DNA of 64,000 nucleotides from Pseudomonas lini (lineage in GTDB: Bacteria > Pseudomonadota > Gammaproteobacteria > Pseudomonadales > Pseudomonadaceae): assembly GCF_964063345.1 (NCBI RefSeq), contig NZ_OZ061318.1, positions 3,224,001 through 3,288,000 of the forward strand, read 5' to 3'. Positions 12,106 to 18,641 of the stretch are shown here, piece by piece. Under the pieces are notes generated by a model, which worked only from the letters and a program-made list of their open reading frames with translations, made no database searches and was not told the origin of the DNA. Each line of letters starts with the position of its first letter. Positions within the stretch are counted from its first letter, which is position 1. The translations under genes were made by a program, and so were the position numbers.

Positions 12106-12182
12106 GGCGGCTGTGCGTGGGAGACCTTCGGGTCTGCCGGGGTTGATCCTTTACCGGTTTTTCCAGTCCGCGTACAGCTGCC
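12106..12182 (+). ncRNA. C4-type antisense RNA, copy 1
   Basis: Architecture of the phage P1/P7 C4 and P4 CI immunity RNA (Rfam C4 family). The closing stem is GGCGGCTGT (12106-12114) with ACAGCTGCC (12174-12182), one G.U. A hairpin AGACC-TTCG-GGTCT (12122-12135) follows, with conserved GTGCGTGGGAG, CTGCCGG and CCGCGTAC segments. Two single-stranded antisense segments are seen. a' TGATCCT (12144-12150) matches 12056-12062 and overlaps the match to the Shine-Dalgarno at 12227-12233. b' TTTTCCAG (12159-12166) matches 12038-12045 and 12194-12201. The family call is from memory of the consensus; the pairings are directly visible. Confidence 0.82.
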
Positions 12183-12186
12183 ACCC

Positions 12187-12216
12187 TTTTCGTCTGGAAA
12201 ACGAAAAATGGCAGCT
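12187..12216 (+). promoter_or_regulatory. Downstream b-target hairpin and alternative stem, copy 1
   Basis: Hairpin TTTTCGT / ACGAAAA (12187-12193, 12201-12207) shows the same loop CTGGAAA as the upstream hairpin and pairs with b'. It sits inside a longer stem, AGCTGCCA (12176-12183) with TGGCAGCT (12209-12216). That stem uses the same bases as the 3' arm of the C4 closing stem, so the two folds exclude each other. Confidence 0.65.
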
Positions 12217-12239
12217 CCATCTCTTTAAGGATCTTTGCC

Positions 12240-12617
12240 ATGTTCAAGCCGACACCAAATCCACCCGAAGCGGACAGCACTTCCCCCTACGAATCCCTCG
12301 ACTCAAAAAAATTCCACGAAGCCGCTGACCGCGCGCTCGATCACTACCTCAACCCATCCGCCCTCAAATCACCCGTGGCCCGCAAACCGAGCACGATGTA
12401 TATGATTGCGCCGGATATCAAAGACGAAGACCTGTTGGCCCACACCTGTGAATCGTTGGCCCAGGCCAGTGTGATGGCGAGTGATTTTGCGGGGTATCTG
12501 GAAGGGCCGCACCGGCACACGGCGATGGCGATTCAACAGATCGTCATGCTGGCCGAACTGGCGGTGAACCGGATGCTGGATAACGTGGGCGTGCCGAAGC
12601 CGGCGGCACAGAGCTAA
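12240..12617 (+). CDS. DUF6124 family protein, copy 1
   Basis: 125 residues, small, soluble and predicted mostly helical (MFKPTPNPPEADS..., then SKKFHEAADRALDHYL, ESLAQASVMASDFAGYLEG, AIQQIVMLAELAVNRMLDNV). The function is unknown. I recognise the family as a Pseudomonas DUF6124/DUF3077-like protein. Translation starts after AAGGATCTTTGCC. This ribosome-binding site is complementary to the a' segment of the C4 RNA in its own leader, so expression is probably controlled by RNA pairing. The coding sequence is nearly identical to copy 2; differences cluster at the two ends and at VAR/ATR. Confidence 0.85.
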   Translation: MFKPTPNPPEADSTSPYESLDSKKFHEAADRALDHYLNPSALKSPVARKPSTMYMIAPDIKDEDLLAHTCESLAQASVMASDFAGYLEGPHRHTAMAIQQIVMLAELAVNRMLDNVGVPKPAAQS

Positions 12618-12620
12618 AAT

Positions 12621-12884
12621 TTTGGTGCCAGTCGTGTCCAACGTTCGACTAAAGAGGCGCCTTGGCAGCCGGACGGCGGTAGTTTGCTGGAGTTGGCGGA
12701 AAGCCGTGGCCTGCGCCCGGAATTCAGCTGCCGTGGCGGTTCGTGCGGGACCTGCAAAACCCGCCTGATCAGCGGAGAGGTGAATTATCCACAGCCCCCT
12801 GCGGAGGTTCCCGACGCTGGAGAGGTGCTGATTTGTTGTGCGGTGCCGGCGCAGGGTTCAGATCCTTTGGTGCTCGACCTGTAA
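12621..12884 (+). pseudogene. 2Fe-2S ferredoxin domain remnant of a reductase fusion
   Basis: In frame after a stop at 12615, the DNA encodes ...QRSTKEAPWQPDGGSLLEL, then FSCRGGSCGTCKTRLISG and LICCAVPAQGSDPLVLDL. The cysteines of CRGGSCGTC and the later ICC are the plant-type ferredoxin cluster ligands. The first visible residues align with the middle of the linker before a C-terminal ferredoxin domain, and there is no start codon or ribosome-binding site. It is best read as the tail of the gene that begins at 10867, with the FAD/NAD domain lost and cassette 1 in its place. Confidence 0.78.
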
Positions 12885-12911
12885 CCCATGGGGGAAACAC
12901 AGAAAATCCAC

Positions 12912-13001
12912 TGTGGGAGCGAGCCTGCTCGCGATGGCGTTCTAGCCTTCCACATCTAAGTTGCCTGACACACCGCTATCGCGAGCAGGCTCGCTCCCAC
13001 A
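12912..13001. repeat. REP inverted pair
   Basis: Exact 24-bp arms at 12912-12935 and 12978-13001 (TGTGGGAGCGAGCCTGCTCG core). It separates the ferredoxin remnant from DUF6124 cassette 2. The 416 bases from 12885 to 13300 hold only this REP and the second C4 leader. Confidence 0.92.
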
Positions 13002-13120
13002 TTTGATTGTGGTCGTCCTACAGACCGAGTGATTTTTGGGGATGTTTCCGACAGGTTTTGACGGTTGTCGGTCGGAAATGGGGTGGATAGGCTTTGGGGG
13101 TCGCTGCAAATTCAGTGATC

Positions 13121-13134
13121 GGGTTTGGTCGCCC
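13121..13134 (+). promoter_or_regulatory. Upstream b-target hairpin of C4 RNA copy 2
   Basis: Stem GGGT / GCCC (one G.U) with loop TTGGTC. TTGGTCG (13125-13131) is the exact complement of the antisense segment CGACCAA at 13221-13227. GAATGG (13142-13147) just downstream is complementary to CCATTC at 13209-13214. Confidence 0.65.
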
Positions 13135-13169
13135 AGGTTTAGAATGGCGCACTTTTGTGCTTGCTTCAT

Positions 13170-13244
13170 GGCGAGCTGTGCGTGGGAGGGCTCAGGCCCT
13201 GCCGGGTTCCATTCCCTGGTCGACCAACCCGCGTACGGTTCGCC
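13170..13244 (+). ncRNA. C4-type antisense RNA, copy 2
   Basis: Same architecture as copy 1 with compensatory changes. The closing stem is GGCGAGCTGT (13170-13179) with ACGGTTCGCC (13235-13244), two G.U. The hairpin is AGGGC-TCAG-GCCCT (13187-13200). a' TCCATTC (13208-13214) matches GAATGG upstream (13142-13147) and GAATGGA at the Shine-Dalgarno (13286-13292). b' CGACCAA (13221-13227) matches TTGGTCG at 13125-13131 and 13255-13261. None of these antisense segments matches the targets of copy 1. Confidence 0.82.
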
Positions 13245-13275
13245 ACCCTTCTGCTTGGTCGCAGTGTTGGCGAAC
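13238..13275 (+). promoter_or_regulatory. Downstream b-target hairpin and alternative stem, copy 2
   Basis: Inner hairpin CTGC-TTGGTC-GCAG (13251-13264) displays the b-target loop. Outer stem GTTCGCCA (13238-13245) / TGGCGAAC (13268-13275) competes for the 3' arm of the C4 closing stem, as in copy 1 but with different bases. Confidence 0.65.
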
Positions 13276-13300
13276 TCCAGTCCTCGAATGGAGTTTCACC

Positions 13301-13678
13301 ATGTTCAAAGCCACACCGAATCCCCCAGAAACCGACGACGTTTCCCCCTACGAATCCCTCGACTCAAAAAAATTCCACGAAGCCGCTGACCGCGCGCTCG
13401 ATCACTACCTCAACCCATCCGCCCTCAAATCACCCGCGACCCGCAAACCGAGCACGATGTATATGATTGCGCCGGATATCAAAGACGAAGACCTGTTGGC
13501 CCACACCTGTGAATCGTTGGCCCAGGCCAGTGTGATGGCGAGTGATTTTGCGGGGTATCTGGAAGGGCCGCACCGGCACACGGCGATGGCGATTCAACAG
13601 ATCGTCATGCTGGCCGAACTGGCGGTGAACCGGATGCTGGATAACGTTGCCATCCCAAAACCTGCGCCGCACAGCTGA
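13301..13678 (+). CDS. DUF6124 family protein, copy 2
   Basis: 125 residues, nearly identical to copy 1 from SPYESLDSKKFHEAADRALD to the end. Differences are at the N terminus (MFKATPNPPETDDV), ATRKP for VARKP, and the C-terminal VAIPKPAPHS. An upstream in-frame extension exists but would translate the C4 RNA, so the ATG after TGGAGTTTCACC is chosen. That ribosome-binding site is the a-target of the copy 2 C4 RNA. Function is unknown. Confidence 0.85.
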   Translation: MFKATPNPPETDDVSPYESLDSKKFHEAADRALDHYLNPSALKSPATRKPSTMYMIAPDIKDEDLLAHTCESLAQASVMASDFAGYLEGPHRHTAMAIQQIVMLAELAVNRMLDNVAIPKPAPHS

Positions 13679-13682
13679 TCCC

Positions 13683-13773
13683 TGTGGGAGCCGGGCTTGC
13701 CCGCGATGACGGATTAACATTCAACATTGATGTTGACTGAGACTCAGCCATCGCGGGCAAGCCCGCTCCCACA
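13683..13773. repeat. REP inverted pair between converging genes
   Basis: Arms 13683-13708 and 13749-13773 (TGTGGGAGC...GGGCTTGCCCGCGATG core, with a one-base bulge in the left arm). It lies between DUF6124 copy 2 and the 3' end of wbpZ. A hairpin here could end transcripts from both sides. Confidence 0.9.
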
Positions 13774-13781
13774 AAAAGCAG

Positions 13782-14912
13782 TTAGGCGTAGGACAGGGAT
13801 TTTTCTTCCAGCAGTTCTTCATACAACTGGGTCCATTTGCGACCCATTTCTTCCGCCGTGAACAACTGCCAATAACGGGCTTCTGCCTTCACGCCCATTT
13901 CGGCTGCAAGCGTCGGGTTCTCCCACAGCGTGCGCATGGCTTCACGGAACGCCTGTGGATGACTCGGCGGCACTACCAGCCCGGTTTCGTTGTGGATGTT
14001 GATGTAGCTGGTGCCGGTGCCGATTTCGCTGGAGATCATCGGTTTGCCGTACATCGCGCCTTCAAGCAGCGAGATGCCGAACGCTTCGGAGCGCAGGTGT
14101 GACGGAAATACGATCGCGTAACTCAGTTGCAGCAGCGCGACTTTGTCTTCGTCCCCTAAGCGCCCGAGGAAGTGAATATTGCGCAAACCCAACGCCGCAG
14201 CCTGGGCGTGCAGTTCGGCTTCCAGCGGCCCGGCGCCGACGATCACCACCGGGTAGTCCACGTCTTTCAAGGCGTCGAGCAGGATGTGCAGGCCTTTGTA
14301 ATAGCGCATCACGCCCACAAACAGGAAAAACTTATCCCCAAGCTTTTGCCGCCAACGGTCCATGCGTTCGCTATCAGCCTGTGGATAACCGGCCTTGTTC
14401 AGGCCGTAGGGAATGACTCGAGTTTTGTCCTGAAACTGCTGCAACACGTCACTGGTGTGCAGATAGTTGGGGGAGGCGGCGACGATTCGGTCAGCGCTGG
14501 CGAGAAAGCGGTTCATCAGTGGCCGGTAAAGTTTGAGCAGGTGTTTCTGGCGAATGATGTCCGAGTGGTAGGTCACTACGCTGGGTTTGTTCATGCCGCT
14601 GAAGAAATGCACCAGGTCCATGAACGGCCACGGGAAGTGGTAATTGACCACGTCCGCTTCAGCGGCCATTTCGCGAAATTGCTTGAAGACGCTGTAAGAA
14701 AAGCCTGTGGAAGCGAACTGAATGTCGAGTTTGGCCCGATGCACTTCGTGTTGCCCGAGCTGCACCACCGGCGGTGTCGGATCGGCACTGAGGGTCAGCA
14801 CCTGGCCTTGAATGCCATGTTGGGCGCCGCTTTCGCACAACTGGAAGATCACTTGTTCGATCCCGCCGACCGAGTCAGGCAGGTACGTCTTGAAAAAATG
14901 AAGAACTCGCAT
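13782..14912 (-). CDS. wbpZ: CPA (D-rhamnan) glycosyltransferase WbpZ
   Basis: GT4-type (GT-B fold) glycosyltransferase, 376 residues, last gene of the A-band operon. The N-terminal VGGIEQVIFQLCESG and the C-terminal nucleotide-sugar region (PSHLRSEAFGISLLEGAMYGKP, with the E-x7-E pattern) are visible. In P. aeruginosa WbpZ adds an early D-rhamnose to the lipid-linked primer of the common polysaccharide antigen at the cytoplasmic face of the inner membrane. It starts directly at the stop of wbpY, so translation is coupled. The assignment rests on order as well as family. Confidence 0.88.
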   Translation of the reverse strand: MRVLHFFKTYLPDSVGGIEQVIFQLCESGAQHGIQGQVLTLSADPTPPVVQLGQHEVHRAKLDIQFASTGFSYSVFKQFREMAAEADVVNYHFPWPFMDLVHFFSGMNKPSVVTYHSDIIRQKHLLKLYRPLMNRFLASADRIVAASPNYLHTSDVLQQFQDKTRVIPYGLNKAGYPQADSERMDRWRQKLGDKFFLFVGVMRYYKGLHILLDALKDVDYPVVIVGAGPLEAELHAQAAALGLRNIHFLGRLGDEDKVALLQLSYAIVFPSHLRSEAFGISLLEGAMYGKPMISSEIGTGTSYINIHNETGLVVPPSHPQAFREAMRTLWENPTLAAEMGVKAEARYWQLFTAEEMGRKWTQLYEELLEEKSLSYA

Positions 14913-16043
14913 TCAACCTCCCATAGCCTGGCGGTAGGCGCGGGCCGTGACCTTTGCGCAACGTTCCCAGGAAAAAAGCCTTGCCTGTTGCAATCCGGCG
15001 TCCGAGCATCCCTGCCAATGTGTTTGGTCGTCGATCAGACGGCGCATGGCATCGCGCAGGCTGTTCGGATCGTCAGGTTCAATATAGTTGCCCGCAACAC
15101 CTGCGACTTCGGGCATGGCCGAACGTCGGGTCAGGATGACCGGCGTGCTGCTGGCCATGGCCTCCAGCACCGGCAGGCCGAAGCCTTCGTAGAGCGACGG
15201 GAAAATCAGCGCCCGGGCGCCCGCCAACAGCTGCGCGACTTGCTCGTCGGGCAGATAGCCGAGCAAACACACATGACCATTGGCCAATGCCTGGCGCAGC
15301 TCATCGCTGAACTGTTCGCGCTGCCAGCCGGCCATGCCGACGATCAATAGCGGAAAACGCTGGCGCAGCGCTTCCGGCAGTTGGGCGTGAGCGCGCAGGG
15401 CCAGGGTCAGGTTCTTGCGTGGCTCCAGGGTGCCGACACAGAGAAAATATTCCCGCATTTCAACCCCGTGGGCCTTGAGCACGGCATCGATGGCCTCGGG
15501 TTCGCGGGGGTGGAAACGTGCCGCCACGCCCAACGGTGCGACCACAAAACGCTCGGCTGGCAGGGCGAAATGGGCCTGAGCTTCGTCGGCGATGCACTGC
15601 GAATCGGTGAGAATCAGCTGCGCCTGTTGCACGCCATCGGCCAGTCGCCGCTCGATTTCTCGCAGGCGCGCCGGCGGTTGCGTCTCGGGATAGTGCAAGT
15701 GCGTCAGGTCATGCAGGGTGATGACCGTCGGGCCGTCGAACGACAATGGCCACAGACTGGGTTCGTGATAAAGGTCGATCGCCTGGGCGCGGCCTTGATC
15801 AAAGCGTTTCTGCGTCAGCCAGCGCCGAGCCTGATACGCCCCTGGTATCTGCCGCAACAATGGCGTCAGTCGCGAGTAACCCGGCATGGCGGCATCGGGT
15901 AGCGAAGAGCTCCAGCCCCAGCCATGGAACAACGACAATTCAACATCCGGCTCACCGGCCAGGGCATTCACCAGTTCGGCAACGTAATGGCCGATACCGG
16001 TGCGCGGGGCCTGGAGGATTCGTGCGTTAAGGGCAATTCGCAT
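14913..16043 (-). CDS. wbpY: CPA (D-rhamnan) glycosyltransferase WbpY
   Basis: GT4 family, 376 residues. It begins MRIALNARILQAPRTGIGHY (the glycine-rich GTGIGHY loop). In the C domain it has CVGTLEPRKNL and FPSLYEGFGLPVLEAMASSTP, the donor-binding EX7E segment. In P. aeruginosa WbpY adds alpha-1,3 D-rhamnose residues during CPA chain synthesis. It overlaps the end of wbpX by 17 bp and abuts wbpZ. Confidence 0.88.
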   Translation of the reverse strand: MRIALNARILQAPRTGIGHYVAELVNALAGEPDVELSLFHGWGWSSSLPDAAMPGYSRLTPLLRQIPGAYQARRWLTQKRFDQGRAQAIDLYHEPSLWPLSFDGPTVITLHDLTHLHYPETQPPARLREIERRLADGVQQAQLILTDSQCIADEAQAHFALPAERFVVAPLGVAARFHPREPEAIDAVLKAHGVEMREYFLCVGTLEPRKNLTLALRAHAQLPEALRQRFPLLIVGMAGWQREQFSDELRQALANGHVCLLGYLPDEQVAQLLAGARALIFPSLYEGFGLPVLEAMASSTPVILTRRSAMPEVAGVAGNYIEPDDPNSLRDAMRRLIDDQTHWQGCSDAGLQQARLFSWERCAKVTARAYRQAMGG

Positions 16044-17391
16044 GTTGCCTCTCTACCACGGGTGTTTCCACAAGGTTGCGCAGGGTCCGTTCGGCCATTT
16101 GCGCACTGGCTTCACGCCAGCCGATCCAGCGCCAGTCCGCCACATCGAGGGCGGCCGGGAATTGTTTGCTGCTCTCGAATCGAGCAACCAGATCGGCCAG
16201 GCTTTGGGGTTCGGCCAGGTCGAAGTACGCCATGAACTCGCCGCCTATTTCACGGAAAACCGGGATGTCACTGCCCATGGCCGGCAAGCCACGCTGCATG
16301 GCTTCCACCAGTGGCAGGCCGAAGCCTTCGACGTAGGACGCAAATACCAGCGCACTGGCGTGGGAATAGGCGTGTTCGAGGCTGGTGTCGCTCAGGTCGT
16401 TAAACATGAACAGTCGCGTATTCAGCTGCGGGTGATTGCGCACCCGGGCGAGCAGGGCATCGCACTTCCAGCCAATGCGCCCGGCGATGCACAGACGGGC
16501 GGTGGAACCTGCGGCCCAGGCGAGTTCGAAGGCGTCCAGCAAGTAGTCATGGTTCTTGCGCGGCTCGATGGTGCTGACCATCAGAAACACCGGTTCCGGG
16601 GTATCGAACAGCCGTGTCAAACGCGTTTCGACGGTGGCGGTTTCTTCGCGCAGGTCCAGCTCGGAGCCCAGGTGGAAATAGTCGAACCACAAGGTCTCGG
16701 CTTTGGCAGGACCGACGCGACGATGCAATTCCTCGCGCACCTGATCGCGCACCGTGGCGGAAATCGCCACGTAGCCGTCGGCGGTTTTGGCGATCCAGTC
16801 GAACCACTCGTTGAAAATCTGCACCAGTCGCGTGTCGTAGAACTGCGGGTGGGTCAGGGGAATCAGGTCGTAGATCACCGAGACAATGCCCACGCCTTCG
16901 CGTTTGAGCTGTTCGGCCAACGGGAAGAAATCGGCGTGCCAGGACGAATCCAGCAACACTAATTGATCGCCCGGTTGATGCTGCAGCGGCGAGCAACGTT
17001 TGGGCAGGTGATATTGGTTGATCCGGTCAATCACACGCAACGGTACGCTGAACCCCGCCAGTGCCGTAAGGCGGTAGGCCACATACAGCGCACGCCGGGT
17101 CCATCGCGATGTGCAGCGTTTGTCGAGGCGCTGGTGCAGTTGCCAGAAACGATGGGCCAATCGCTCCAGACGCCCACCGAATTCCATCAGCCCATTGAAA
17201 AAAGGGATGCCCGAAGGGCTCAGCTTCAGAACCCGGTAGAGCTTGCCTTTAAGCATCACCACAGGGATGCACTCAACGCCATCGACGCGTTCAGGTAACT
17301 GATTGATGACGTTGCGCACCACTCGCTGAATGCCCGAATTGACCTTGGGATGCTGGAACACGTACGTGCATTCCACCATAAGACGGGTCAT
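16027..17391 (-). CDS. wbpX: CPA (D-rhamnan) glycosyltransferase WbpX
   Basis: GT4 family, 454 residues from the ATG that overlaps the wzt stop (ATGA). The longer upstream reading frame runs through wzt and is rejected. Visible are NSGIQRVVRNVINQL at the N domain, VSTIEPRKNHDYLLDAF and VEGFGLPLVEAMQRGLP at the C domain. In P. aeruginosa WbpX is the alpha-1,2 rhamnosyltransferase of the common polysaccharide antigen; this role is carried over by synteny. Confidence 0.88.
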   Translation of the reverse strand: MTRLMVECTYVFQHPKVNSGIQRVVRNVINQLPERVDGVECIPVVMLKGKLYRVLKLSPSGIPFFNGLMEFGGRLERLAHRFWQLHQRLDKRCTSRWTRRALYVAYRLTALAGFSVPLRVIDRINQYHLPKRCSPLQHQPGDQLVLLDSSWHADFFPLAEQLKREGVGIVSVIYDLIPLTHPQFYDTRLVQIFNEWFDWIAKTADGYVAISATVRDQVREELHRRVGPAKAETLWFDYFHLGSELDLREETATVETRLTRLFDTPEPVFLMVSTIEPRKNHDYLLDAFELAWAAGSTARLCIAGRIGWKCDALLARVRNHPQLNTRLFMFNDLSDTSLEHAYSHASALVFASYVEGFGLPLVEAMQRGLPAMGSDIPVFREIGGEFMAYFDLAEPQSLADLVARFESSKQFPAALDVADWRWIGWREASAQMAERTLRNLVETPVVERQHANCP

Positions 17392-18641
17392 GGCGTGTTC
17401 TCCGAGACAATCGATTCGGCTGCGCGCGTGATGGTGGTTTTTGCCCCCAGCCACGAGCAACCGACGAAGTCTTCGTGTCGGTTGTTGATCACGTGGAACA
17501 CCAAGCCGTAGTCGCGCCACTCGAAATTGCGGTCCAGGTGCGAGTCCAGCCGCGACAGGCTCAGGGCCACGGAATAGTTGCCCTTGCCCAGGCCCATGAC
17601 GAAGGCAAAGCGGTAGGTCACCCGTTCGCCGGCCTGCAGATCGGTGAGGGCGAGGTCCTGACGATGGGTATTGATGCCGTACATGGCCTGGCCCAGCCGA
17701 TCCTTGATCATGAAACCCAGCACCAGGCGTTCGATGTCCTGGCGCACTTCGACTTGCACCTCAAGCACCACCGGCTGGCCGACTTCGGCGGCATCGATGG
17801 CGTGCTCGCGCTCATCGAGCATGCGCACGCTGAGGATCCCGGCTTCACCGGTGCCGGAAACGGTTTGCACCTGGCCGTCCGCGAGCATTTCCTGACGCAC
17901 CGTCTGGCCTTCACGCTCGGCAAGCAGGGCGTTGTAGTAGTCCATGACGGCTTCGGGCTTGCCGTGCATGGCCATGTGGCCGTTTTCCAGGAGGATCGCC
18001 GAGTCGCAGATCGACTGAATTGCCGAGCGGTCGTGGGACACGATCAGCAATGTGGTGCCGGCCTTGCGGAAGCTGCGGATGCGTTCAAAGCTCTTGTGCT
18101 GGAAGTAGGCGTCGCCCACCGACAGCGCTTCGTCGACGATCAGGATGTCCGGGCGGCGGGCGGTGGCCACGCTGAACGCCAGGCGCATCTGCATGCCGCT
18201 GGAGTAGGTGCGCACCGGGTGGTCGATGGCTTCGCCGATTTCCGCGAAGTGTTCGATTTGCGGCATCAGGGTTTCGATTTCTTCGACCTGCATGCCCAGC
18301 AATTGCCCGGCCATGATCGCGTTCTGCCGGCCGGTGAAATCCGGGTGAAAACCCATGCCCAGTTCCAGCAGGGCGGCGACGCGGCCTTCGAGCTGAATCT
18401 GCCCACAGGTGGGTTGGGTGGTGCCGGTGATCATTTTCAGCAAGGTACTTTTGCCGGCGCCGTTGACTCCGACGATGCCCACCGCTTCACCGGGAGCGAT
18501 CTCGAATGCCACGTCTTGCAGCACCCAGTGCTGGCGATGACGGATCGGCGAAAACGGGATCAGCCACTCGGCCAGTCGGCTCCAGCGCGTGGGGTATTGC
18601 TTGTAGGCCTTGCCCAGGCCGGTCACGCGTATGTGCCCCAT
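17388..18641 (-). CDS. wzt: O-antigen ABC exporter ATPase Wzt with C-terminal extension
   Basis: 417 residues. The N-terminal ABC ATPase has Walker A GVNGAGKST, signature YSSGMQMRL, Walker B ILIVDEALSVGDAYFQ and switch IVSHD. A C-terminal beta-sandwich-like extension (about 250-417) follows. In ABC-dependent O-antigen systems such an extension can recognise the modified non-reducing end of the glycan before export. It starts within the wzm stop (TGATG). Together with Wzm it exports the rhamnan across the inner membrane. Confidence 0.93.
   Translation of the reverse strand: MGHIRVTGLGKAYKQYPTRWSRLAEWLIPFSPIRHRQHWVLQDVAFEIAPGEAVGIVGVNGAGKSTLLKMITGTTQPTCGQIQLEGRVAALLELGMGFHPDFTGRQNAIMAGQLLGMQVEEIETLMPQIEHFAEIGEAIDHPVRTYSSGMQMRLAFSVATARRPDILIVDEALSVGDAYFQHKSFERIRSFRKAGTTLLIVSHDRSAIQSICDSAILLENGHMAMHGKPEAVMDYYNALLAEREGQTVRQEMLADGQVQTVSGTGEAGILSVRMLDEREHAIDAAEVGQPVVLEVQVEVRQDIERLVLGFMIKDRLGQAMYGINTHRQDLALTDLQAGERVTYRFAFVMGLGKGNYSVALSLSRLDSHLDRNFEWRDYGLVFHVINNRHEDFVGCSWLGAKTTITRAAESIVSENTP

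Larger units (their letters stand above)
11929..12617 (+). repeat. Duplicated C4-RNA/DUF6124 cassette, copy 1
   Basis: This unit and 13014-13678 share GTCCTACAGA at their left ends. They also share a 24-bp block (11961-11984 here, 13048-13071 in copy 2) containing TTGACG inside the dyad CCGACA...TGTCGG, then GGATAGGCTTTGGGGGTCGC, the folded leader and the DUF6124 gene. The non-coding leader of 416 bases between 11824 and 12239 holds no other gene. The shared block is likely promoter or operator DNA, but no convincing -10 box could be placed. Confidence 0.8.
13014..13678 (+). repeat. Duplicated C4-RNA/DUF6124 cassette, copy 2
   Basis: Second copy of the unit at 11929-12617, same strand, about 1.06 kb further on. 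The 24-bp dyad block (13048-13071) and most of the coding sequence are conserved. The leader between them differs at many positions but keeps the same fold. Confidence 0.8.

Noticed and set aside
12008..12328. 106-codon frame across the C4 leader of cassette 1 (and a similar 117-codon frame at 13036-13389)
   Set aside because: It reads through the folded RNA and into the DUF6124 gene in another frame. The two frames share no protein similarity in the leader, while base pairing is conserved, so RNA rather than protein is under selection.
11929..13678. P4- or P1-like prophage remnant
   Set aside because: The C4-like RNAs suggest it, but no integrase, replication, capsid or att-like repeats are found around them. 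Only the RNA/DUF6124 cassettes are present.
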